The position numbers and the translations under genes are program-made. A stretch of DNA of 64,000 bases, from NCBI GenBank assembly GCA_944474755.1, contig OX104113.1:24742432-24806431 (forward strand), given 5' to 3'. Positions within the stretch are counted from its first letter, which is position 1, and each line of letters opens with the position of its first letter. The notes under the pieces were generated by a model that was not told where the DNA came from, ran no database searches, and worked only from the letters and a program-made list of their open reading frames with translations. The stretch comes from Limnoperna fortunei (taxonomy: Eukaryota; Mollusca; Bivalvia; Mytilida; Modiolidae). Of the stretch, positions 60,401 to 64,000 are shown piece after piece.

Positions 60401-61153
60401 TTTTAAAAAATCAGAATTCACATTGTGGGCATGGCTAAATAATACATAAAAAATGTAAATGTACAAAAAATACAGATCTTTGTATTAGACACCTATTATT
60501 TGTTTAATAAAGTGCTAATTGCAGGATAAATTTTAGTAGGTGTTTAATGGACTTAATTTCATTATAATTATTATATAATTAACAAAAAGTATTCAATTTT
60601 TACAAGTGATGATGTCGAATGACAGATAAATGAAGTTTTATCTGTTTTGCTAATTTTCTTATAAATTTCTTTACAACTGGTACAAGTGGCCTAGGTGGCA
60701 GAGTAGTTAAGGTAGTTCGTCTACTATTGATAACGTGGTCTGTCAACACTGAGGTTGCTGGTTACTGCGGGCATGGTGTACTCGACTTTATCTTAATTGA
60801 CAAGGATTGCCAGTTTTCCTACCGAAGGTCGGGGGTTCTCTCCGGGTACTCCGGCTTCCTCCCCCAATAAAAACTGGACACCATAAAATAGCTGAAAAAT
60901 TGATGAAAGTGGCAATAAACATCATTCAAACAAACAAATAAACAACTGGTACCAATATAGGTTTATGTATTACTACAAATAAAATTTCTTTTCAGTTGAA
61001 GAAGTACAGAAGAGTAAAGAACAGAATGGAAACCTGATAACAGCATTACAGCTACAACAAAAACATTTGCGTGATGTAGATCTGAAACTTGGGGAAAGTG
61101 TCAAAATGTTGAAAGAAAGTGTGGCCACAGTCATAAAAAAATCAAAGTCCTGA
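39417..61153 (+). CDS. KIF28: Kinesin-3 family motor, KIF28/KLP-6-like (3' 19 exons, 5' incomplete)
   Basis: Nineteen exons join in one frame: 39417-39484, 39845-39993, 43173-43190, 45502-45583, 45781-45917, 47105-47165, 47861-47987, 49445-49708, 50162-50269, 50473-50618, 51468-51728, 52535-52701, 53054-53118, 54172-54186, 54394-54426, 55498-55615, 58282-58299, 59557-59685 and 60996-61153. They total 2124 bases (707 residues plus TGA), and every intron is GT-AG. Order in the partial protein: end of motor domain ([21 protein letters not shown]), neck/coiled coil, CC1 (~79-112), FHA domain (~139-235), kinesin-3 central region with DPFWDP (~377-382), acidic linker, and C-terminal coiled coils. 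Kinesin-3 proteins move cargo toward microtubule plus ends using ATP; nematode KLP-6 works in sensory cilia. The KIF28 assignment rests on domain order and on the EANAISEEL and DPFWDP regions as I know the family. KIF1 or KIF13 relatives are the alternatives, but no PH or CAP-Gly domain is seen and the protein ends soon after the coiled coil. The P-loop exons are missing upstream. Confidence 0.88.
39845..39993 (+). CDS. KIF28: KIF28 exon: neck linker and neck coil
   Basis: Acceptor 'tttctag', donor 'gtaaaa'. It completes the Arg of YADRAK and continues KIQNKAVINESPTD, the kinesin-3 neck linker, then MIRELKEENARLMAMLQKSG, a heptad-rich neck helix. A Gly/Ser-containing stretch (GLGGKGLSQETTE) follows. 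It ends one base into a codon. Confidence 0.93.
40660..41935. mobile_element. Intronic interspersed repeat (bivalve type)
   Basis: It opens with 'cacttggaccattggtccat' and then 'ctcttaaaccatttgaccaa'. Diverged copies of 'ggagttattgcccttt' occur at about 41300, 41612 and 41777, with 'taacagctagagtaa' at about 41680 and 41840. The organisation resembles 18470-19332: internal repeats without a protein. Confidence 0.6.
42110..42420. mobile_element. Intronic repeat fragment
   Basis: 'ggcttaagtgagcaaaattt', 'gtctgttgtttgttgtcgtt' and 'tttttcacattttcattttc' are typical of a dispersed bivalve repeat head. It is diverged and its boundaries are uncertain. Confidence 0.4.
42428..42545 (+). mobile_element. 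SINE, 3' half
   Basis: 'gttgggggttttctccaggt' to 'acaccattcaaacaaacaat' matches the 3' half of the full SINE at 60685-60945. Confidence 0.75.
43173..43190 (+). CDS. KIF28: KIF28 18-nt microexon (DEISKE)
   Basis: An 18-base exon lies between 'aaaaattcag' and the strong donor 'gtaagt'. With the carried G it reads D-E-I-S-K-E and carries one G onward. Both phases match the neighbours and the length is a multiple of three, so skipping it would keep the frame. The peptide is acidic, like the flanks. Support is splice-site and phase logic only; there is no transcript evidence. Confidence 0.68.
43440..44130. mobile_element. Intronic repeat fragment with internal copies
   Basis: 'gatggtcctttacaaagttc', 'gatggtcctctacaacatta' and 'gatggtcctctgcaagatta' recur about 75-140 bp apart. 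The head is 'atgtgagctgttgtcattgt' and the end is near 'tacaggggtttctcatttat'. This is the internally repeated, non-coding type seen elsewhere in the window. Confidence 0.5.
45502..45583 (+). CDS. KIF28: KIF28 exon: coiled coil CC1
   Basis: Acceptor 'ttattgtag', donor 'gtaaag'. It reads ELERMLRDNEKKMKDMEMTW then EQRLEQA plus two bases of Arg. The charged heptads and the 'MTWEQRL' segment match the kinesin-3 CC1 helix just ahead of the FHA domain, where family members have an E..W(E)EKL motif. In the family this helix takes part in dimerisation and autoinhibition. Confidence 0.92.
45781..45917 (+). CDS. KIF28: KIF28 exon: end of CC1 and start of FHA domain
   Basis: Acceptor 'tgttttgcag', donor 'gttagt'. 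It reads RKDWERAKLSSPVSGDQKKD, then WETVPYITNINEDPQLSCVI and KHCCYK. 'INEDPQLS' is the typical entry to the kinesin-3 FHA domain (family pattern L.NLNEDPLLS). It ends one base into a Gly codon. Confidence 0.93.
46058..46400. mobile_element. Intronic repeat with GGCGGGTTATA-like ends
   Basis: 'ataacccgccacacgaagtg', 'gttcgtccgtcccccgaagg' and 'tttccagatgataacttgga' identify the same dispersed family as 9270-9500 (there on the other strand). The open frame running across this and the next SINE is a chance product. Confidence 0.55.
46475..46580 (+). mobile_element. SINE head (tRNA-like part)
   Basis: 'ggcctcattggccgagtggt' (A-box-like) and 'tcggcactgaggttgcatgt' with 'tcaagtatcactgcaggcag' (B-box-like) match the head of the SINE at 60685. 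The body is different or lost. Confidence 0.65.
47105..47165 (+). CDS. KIF28: KIF28 exon: FHA domain GR motif
   Basis: Acceptor 'tttttcag', donor 'gtatgt'. It reads GDTLLGRTGNPNVKIEVRGL plus two bases of Gly. The LGR of the FHA phosphopeptide-recognition loop is present. Just downstream, 'gaggtcagaggtttagggtat' recurs twice more in the intron, so the exon end looks locally duplicated (47145-47240). Confidence 0.92.
47861..47987 (+). CDS. KIF28: KIF28 exon: FHA domain core
   Basis: Acceptor 'tcccttgtag', donor 'gtaagt'. It reads IQPSHANIVNTGSEMVIEPC, then SKEAQVFINGHKVKGKMKLN and HF. The S-H pair (PSHA) and the NG turn (FINGHKV) are the standard FHA positions following the GR of the previous exon. 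It ends in phase 0. Confidence 0.94.
48700..48935 (+). mobile_element. Interspersed repeat, widespread bivalve type
   Basis: 'gaaggaggagttctttattc', 'tttggagcacctggactcgc' and 'cagtttttagaggggttcat' run on to 'ttagccatagttatgtctgt' and 'ccttggtatctt'. From memory this order resembles a repeat common in mussels and other bivalves. It is non-coding here. Confidence 0.5.
49445..49708 (+). CDS. KIF28: KIF28 exon: end of FHA domain and post-FHA helices
   Basis: 88 codons, phase 0 at both ends, acceptor 'tttttttag', donor 'gtatgt'. It opens DRLKFGSSCLFLYVGFPKER, the last FHA strands. Then come a helical segment with FDYFMMELAEHEG and the end LMPLVSEANAISEELKK, a conserved kinesin-3 segment that I associate especially with KIF28/KLP-6. 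It is the longest exon in the window. Confidence 0.95.
50162..50269 (+). CDS. KIF28: KIF28 exon: kinesin-3 central region, part 1
   Basis: 36 codons, phase 0 to phase 0. It reads NVVFDAEVKSEASHDPRGQA, then IGKEVIIKVTNKKTHK. The beta-rich V.F..EVKS...D..G...VI.VTN pattern matches the KIF1-like segment downstream of the FHA domain. Acceptor 'tattttag', donor 'gtatga'. Confidence 0.94.
50473..50618 (+). CDS. KIF28: KIF28 exon: central region with DPFWDP motif
   Basis: Acceptor 'tttttgcag', donor 'gttaga'. It reads VWIWSKSKFLHRKDLMDEMY, then VKWLDGEKTIVPRDKDPFWD and PVEDVFLG plus two bases of Ser. The W.W...KF..R...M.EMY and DPFW(D/E)P motifs are hallmarks of kinesin-3 proteins. The intron 3' of this exon holds a 28-bp minisatellite beginning about 75 bases after the donor. 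Confidence 0.94.
50690..51357. repeat. 28-bp intronic minisatellite, about 24 copies
   Basis: Units of 'aactgataacactgttaatg' + 'aatcaagt' recur, with a ~22-bp short form ('gataacacctaataaatcaa'). It starts about 75 bases after the exon donor at 50619 and ends about 110 bases before the next acceptor, so it fills the intron. Confidence 0.92.
51468..51728 (+). CDS. KIF28: KIF28 exon: C2-like beta region
   Basis: Acceptor 'tattttcag', donor 'gtaagt'. It reads SAHILLQSLSYCVEVDEHFT, continues through VIQVKLLPCD and LIGKPFNMILMLPQCMGIRW, and ends RGIFCK. 'G.A...L.SL.Y......L.....G...V.VKL.PC' is the region after DPFW that begins with a conserved stretch in KIF1/KIF13/KIF28. The beta-strand pattern is C2- or MATH-like, but I cannot assign a fold by eye. 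Confidence 0.94.
51851..52060 (+). mobile_element. Diverged SINE copy
   Basis: 'gggcccgtgtggcttagtga', 'accagtctgtcaacactaac' and 'gcattgccagttttcctgct', then 'gaaggttagggctttttacc', follow the SINE order. Confidence 0.6.
52535..52701 (+). CDS. KIF28: KIF28 exon: end of beta region
   Basis: Acceptor 'ttttttttag', donor 'gtatgt'. It reads TKFYNHQQTICSQTVWGKSY, then ADLKLRQQITEKKVTEDFLR and YLQSQSMVLELWGTQ. 'LRYL....M.LELWG.Q' closely matches the conserved kinesin-3 segment 'L.FL.....I.E.WG.Q'. It ends one base into a codon. Confidence 0.94.
53054..53118 (+). CDS. KIF28: KIF28 exon: acidic linker
   Basis: 65 bases, acceptor 'atacttag', donor 'gtaagt'. With the carried G it reads VDEDKETHKSVHENGHSNDV then SD. 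It is hydrophilic, low in aromatic residues and probably disordered. The phases fit on both sides. Confidence 0.85.
53285..53980. mobile_element. Intronic repeat element with ~145-160-bp internal copies
   Basis: It starts near 'atacaccttcaacagagtca' and 'ggggtatatagcagtcctcg', then a (TTCG)-rich stretch. 'caaggtcaca' recurs at 53506, 53651 and 53813 with the 'aataactcaaaaagttt' context. It ends 'aagcgggggtatcagtgatt'. No coding potential is seen beyond chance frames. Confidence 0.6.
54172..54186 (+). CDS. KIF28: Candidate KIF28 15-nt microexon (LQVGQ)
   Basis: Fifteen bases between 'ctttttaattag' and 'gtaaat' encode LQVGQ in phase 0. The polypyrimidine tract is good (a run of t's with one c). 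Skipping it would also keep the frame, so it may be an optional cassette exon or a false call. No homology can be judged from five residues. Confidence 0.5.
54394..54426 (+). CDS. KIF28: KIF28 33-nt exon (DGDTLSQLKKR)
   Basis: Acceptor 'tctcctctttag' and donor 'gtatgt' are both strong. Eleven codons, phase 0 to phase 0, read DGDTLSQLKKR. This starts the helical C-terminal part that continues EEEIEGLHME in the next exon. Confidence 0.78.
54715..54865. repeat. Two-copy ~68-bp duplication
   Basis: 'acagagcagactacagctct' + 'ttagtttatacatgggcata' type blocks occur twice (about 54730 and 54795) with a few differences. Confidence 0.8.
55160..55275 (+). mobile_element. SINE, 3' half, with C/A runs
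   Basis: 'tgggggttttaactaggtac', then a C-run and an A-run, then 'aaaaaactggatgctgatat' and 'agctgaaatatttgctaaaa'. It is diverged from the other copies. Confidence 0.6.
55498..55615 (+). CDS. KIF28: KIF28 exon: C-terminal coiled coil 1
   Basis: Acceptor 'atttaag', donor 'gtgagt'. It reads EEEIEGLHMECDSLKKENFK, then LRKNLDEQKQATALANARR. The heptad pattern (I..L...C..L...N..L...L) predicts a coiled coil. The following intron holds the split 44-bp minisatellite and a hAT-like insertion. Confidence 0.9.
55685..57530. repeat. 44-bp minisatellite in two blocks around a DNA transposon
   Basis: Units of 'atagtaaataatcagaaaac' + 'aatatcaacctaatacttac' + 'atat' lie at 55685-56210 and 57125-57530. 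They are the two halves of one array broken by the insertion at 56211-57124. Confidence 0.9.
56211..57124. mobile_element. 914-bp non-autonomous DNA transposon (CAGGGCTC ends)
   Basis: The left end 'cagggctcgcgttggagg' and the right end (reverse complement 'cagggctcacgctgggtc') form short terminal inverted repeats. It is flanked by CATAT at 56206-56210 and 57125-57129. The CAGGG termini look hAT-like, but hAT normally gives an 8-bp duplication. Subterminal tracts read 'ggcgaagaaatcgcc' on the left and 'cacttctccctgt' (three times) on the right. No transposase frame is present. Confidence 0.75.
57531..58281. other. Intron, nothing recognised
   Basis: AT-rich DNA without element ends or tandem structure. 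Confidence 0.4.
58282..58299 (+). CDS. KIF28: Candidate KIF28 18-nt microexon (DMSDTN)
   Basis: Eighteen bases lie between 'ctttacaccag' and the good donor 'gtgagt'. They read D-M-S-D-T-N with a G carried in and out, so the frame holds with or without the exon. A hydrophilic loop here would separate the two C-terminal helices. Confidence 0.6.
59557..59685 (+). CDS. KIF28: KIF28 exon: C-terminal helical segment
   Basis: Acceptor 'cttaatag', donor 'gtcagt'. It reads GSYPNITKPAEKVGLDVDLA, then KSLKIFFKDVRMVQQSIHQM and TQN. After a proline-containing linker, it turns into an amphipathic helix (L.KSL..FF.DV..V..SI). Confidence 0.9.
60685..60945 (+). mobile_element. Full-length tRNA-derived SINE
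   Basis: This is the most complete copy. Head: 'gtggcctaggtggcagagta' and 'gtcaacactgaggttgctgg'. Body: 'ttgacaaggattgccagttt', 'cgaaggtcgggggttctctc' and 'caataaaaactggacaccat'. Tail: 'catcattcaaacaaacaaat'. The B box is eroded in this copy but intact in 7571-7776. It lies in the last KIF28 intron, in gene orientation. Confidence 0.85.
60996..61153 (+). CDS. KIF28: KIF28 terminal coding exon
   Basis: Acceptor 'tttcttttcag'. It reads VEEVQKSKEQNGNLITALQL, then QQKHLRDVDLKLGESVKMLK and ESVATVIKKSKS, then TGA at 61151-61153. It is a clear coiled coil with a Lys-rich C-terminus. A full SINE sits just upstream in the intron (60685-60945). An alternative last exon may exist at 62707-62792. Confidence 0.92.
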
Positions 61154-62706
61154 CAAATAACTTAAAATGTTAATTCTTTAAGGCAGAAATCTGTCTCAGA
61201 AAATTATGCAGTTTATTGCAAGAAGTAAGTTGTTTTCCAACTGATAATGCAGTTGTTAGCAGTATTCTAGAAAATGGTTCTATATACAGGCTGAGGTAAC
61301 TTTGTTCTTTTTGTAGAATTAACTATATACTGGATATCATTATATAACAATCAAAATCTATATTTTAGGGTTTTTTTTATATTTTAAGGAAGATTGATTA
61401 AGGATGGGTTTTTATTATGATCTTCATTTTATTCAGCTGTATGTGTAACATAAGCCATGTTATAATGTCAGTTGACAACGACCTTAATGTATTGTTGTCA
61501 CATAAGTGAAAATGTTAGCATTTTTGGCTCTGATTTAAAAACCAAGTCTCTTTGAGCTATGAGAGACCAACAAAAATGAGCAGAAATAATTCTCCTATTT
61601 TAAATTAGGGACACATGTCAGATAATATTTTTTACAAATTTGAAAAGTTTGAAGAGTCCCCAATTAAGCTTAAAAAGTTTAATTATCATGCTACACTTCT
61701 TTGCAGCCAGATATTCATGAACTATATTCCTCCCCCTAAGTCAGAGTTTATTTATAGAGTCACTAGCTGTTATAATCAAACATACCGAACTCGGAAAATG
61801 TGCAACTTTAGTGTCCAACAACAACCTATTAATCTGTTAAAACTTCAGTGAAAAGTATACACTAACCTGAAATAAGCTTATACTTTAAAGAATAGATTTT
61901 ATTCAGTACATTCTTTGATACAGTACAGTTTGTGATATGTTGGTGAAAAAAGTATATGCAATGTGTTAACTGATAAAATGAAAGTGCAATGTGATGATGA
62001 AATGGATCTTATTGGGTGCATTTATAGGTAATATAAATGTAACATTTAAATTTATGCAAAAAAAGTGCTAAGTTGATTTATAAATTTAAAATATTAGTAT
62101 CATTTTGAACCATTAAATATAGAGAAAATGTTTCAGTGTTGTCATGGATATTATATTATAACCAGGTCACTTCAGTTGTTTTAAAAGATAAGTTTTCAAA
62201 ATATGTAGCTCCTCTTTAAAGTTCATTCATTTGGTTTAAGCAAATGTATGTGATACTAACTGACCCTCCATGAGAGACGGGCCTCTTAATTGATGAGGGA
62301 TTATTATATTTTTTGTTGGCTCATATTTGTATCAAGTATTCAAGATACCAGTGGTGATTTACTTCTACCAATTTATTTCCAAAGTTTTTATCATTTTTAC
62401 ATACATCCGTCCTTTTTTTTCAAATTTTTACATTATTTTTTTGTTTCATTTATTAATATAGTCCATTGTGGGAATTATAGTTTTCATTTCAAAGTAAGGC
62501 CAAATCAAAAACACATGTGTTTCCTGTAAAAAGACAAATCAAATTTATAGGCCAACCCTGATAAATTTTTATTATTTACGTTGTGTCGCAACACAATATA
62601 ACACATATATTGTAATTAAACATGGTCTAATTTTAGACTGTGATTGATCAATCATATGAGTTGACTATTCATGAAAACAAAGATGTTTGCATTAATGGAA
62701 TTACAG

Positions 62707-62792
62707 GTAATAGACTAAGGAAAGTAACAACATCAGCCCTGGAGAACAGCCTCTCTGACCTAAATTCAGTCTTTCCTTCAGTGTTTGGCTAA
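62707..62792 (+). CDS. Candidate alternative last exon of KIF28
   Basis: After 'ggaattacag', 86 bases read in the phase left by the 59557-59685 exon: G-NRLRKVTTSALENSLSDLNS-VFPSVFG-stop (TAA at 62790-62792). Codon use and GC content stand out from the AT-rich surroundings, and a polyadenylation-type AATAAA follows at 62992. The pyrimidine tract before the acceptor is weak. It could be an alternative C-terminus used in place of the 60996-61153 exon, a remnant exon, or chance. Confidence 0.4.
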
Positions 62793-62991
62793 GTAGTGCT
62801 GAAACTTCAATTATATGTTTGGGTTTGTTTTGTAAAACAGATGTACTTGTGGTAAAGTGTTTTTGATTTGTAAATTTCATTTCATGTCATTTGATGGTTT
62901 TCTTAATGTGCAATTTAATTCACTTTTATGCATTTATCACTTTAAATGTTTATATAATTGTTACAAAAATTGAGAGTTTATTTGTAAACTG

Positions 62992-62997
62992 AATAAA
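62992..62997 (+). promoter_or_regulatory. Candidate polyadenylation signal AATAAA
   Basis: A canonical hexamer within 'actgaataaaatatgtgacag', followed by a T/G-rich stretch (about 63010-63030: 'ttgtttattttgtattgttgg') of the kind found downstream of cleavage sites. It is the best such pair after the stop codon. Confidence 0.45.
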
Positions 62998-63015
62998 ATA
63001 TGTGACAGATTGTTT

Positions 63016-63825
63016 ATTTTGTATTGTTGGCATTTAATGTTGGTATATTTCACCATTTGGGATTTAGCCTGTTAGTAGTGGTAACAGGGTTATATATTGA
63101 ACATACACTGTGTTGTACATATTGTACCCATGGAGGTTTAGAAATGTTTCTTAAAATGGGGCTTCCCTAATATATATTATATTATATTATAAGGGAAAGC
63201 TAATCAGTTTCTTTTGGCTGGAGGGTTCACCTTGCTTGACCCAGAGTGCTGTCCTGCACATATCAAGTGACAGATAGGTGAGATCCTCTCGTTGGGGGTT
63301 GTCAGGTCATAATACTGAAAGCCCAACAATGGACTGCAGGGAGTAACATGTTTGGAAAGTGCCTCGCTCCTTGCATTGATAAAGACCTCTTTTGTAGATG
63401 TTAATAAGAGTAGGTTTGTTGAAGCCCCTACCCATACCCCATAATTTTCCAGGAACATTAAAAAATTTTGCCATTTGCTTCATCTTTCCCCAATGATTTA
63501 TTGTTTGTTAACTTGTTCTTATCCTGAATACAGCTGAAATACTGGTCGCCAGACATAAAGCAAAAATCGTATCAATCACTCAATCTATTGGCTGGATGCG
63601 ATAGGACTGAAGTAAAGATTGTATTAGACTTTTCTGACATCAATCAGCCATTTTTAATGTCAAAAATTGAGTTTCTGGCATTGCATAATGAAACTACATT
63701 ATCTTCAGTTTGTCCAGCAAGTATACTATTGATTTACTGCTACACAATGTACATTTAATCATATTAAAATTGTCTTGCATATTACACTGCATTGTTATAA
63801 TATGGGAAAAATAAATGTTCCTTCC
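63016..63825. other. Downstream region, one unassigned minus-strand frame
   Basis: A minus-strand frame of 84 codons at 63204-63458 (MFLENYGVWVGAS..., ending CAGQHSGSSKVNPPAKRN) has no recognised domain. It may be a fragment of a repeat-borne or degenerate coding sequence. (TATAT)n is at about 63168-63192. Confidence 0.3.
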
Positions 63826-63831
63826 TTGGTA

Positions 63832-64000
63832 CAACATCCATGGAATTACAGTTAAGATACTAGACTGTTATGGTAGGTTATGACTACAACATCCATAGCC
63901 CAATGAACAGCATGCAGGACCAGTGTCTTAGGTTATGGTCACAACATCCATAGCCCAATGGTCATCATGCTGAACCGTTGTCTTAGGTTGTCATAACAGC
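63832..64000. repeat. 55-bp tandem repeat reaching the window end
   Basis: 'acaacatccatagcccaatg' type units start at 63832, 63887 and 63942, exactly 55 bp apart. The array may continue beyond the window. Confidence 0.85.

Larger units (their letters stand above)
61154..63015 (+). other. Probable 3' UTR of KIF28
   Basis: AT-rich DNA without recognisable coding sequence apart from the candidate exon at 62707-62792. The end is placed just past the AATAAA at 62992-62997, so the extent is inferred. Shorter transcripts are possible. Confidence 0.45.

Noticed and set aside
63204..63458. 84-codon minus-strand frame as a gene
   Set aside because: No recognised domain and no splice or promoter support. 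Kept only as a remark in the downstream region.

Overview
This is eukaryotic genomic DNA: AT-rich, intron-rich, GT-AG spliced, and dominated by tandem repeats and small non-autonomous transposable elements. The repeat repertoire suggests a bivalve mollusc: tRNA-derived SINEs with a CATTCAAACAAACAAA tail, repeats holding 'aaagggcaataactcct', repeats ending in C-rich/G-rich 'ggggggtata' hairpins, and 'cggacggacagacgg' tracts. I cannot name the species from the sequence.

Layout. 1-4775: a head-to-tail train of repeat modules rich in ATGGCGGCC/GGCCGCCAT words. Each module ends in a short hairpin followed by TTA-rich DNA. 4776-14340: AT-rich DNA with scattered SINE copies, minisatellites, a PIF/Harbinger-like MITE (about 10044-10321), a near-palindrome at 11302-11392 and a repeat element with five internal ~171-bp copies (12190-13290). 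14341-20456: two related satellites, with 41-bp and 43-bp monomers, separated by another repeat element. 20457-26290: AT-rich DNA with no recognisable gene. 26294-29478: a 25/27-bp minisatellite. 29546-38293: a 57-bp satellite of about 153 copies that runs into a 200-N assembly gap (38294-38493). 39417-61153: the one convincing protein-coding gene. 61154 to the end: its probable 3' UTR, a candidate alternative last exon and a small 55-bp repeat at the window edge.

The gene is on the + strand and encodes the C-terminal ~707 residues of a kinesin-3 family motor, most like KIF28 (KLP-6 in nematodes). I reconstructed 19 exons. All junctions are GT-AG, the reading phase is kept throughout, and the coding total is 2124 bases, or 707 codons plus stop. 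They cover the end of the motor domain, a coiled coil, an FHA domain, the conserved kinesin-3 central region and C-terminal coiled coils. The motor exons encoding the nucleotide-binding site are not visible upstream. They lie in the gap, beyond the window, or far upstream across a satellite-filled intron.

No complete second gene, functional tRNA, rRNA, CRISPR array or transposase was found. Many open frames over the satellites are long only because monomer lengths are multiples of three (57 bp) or lack stops by chance.
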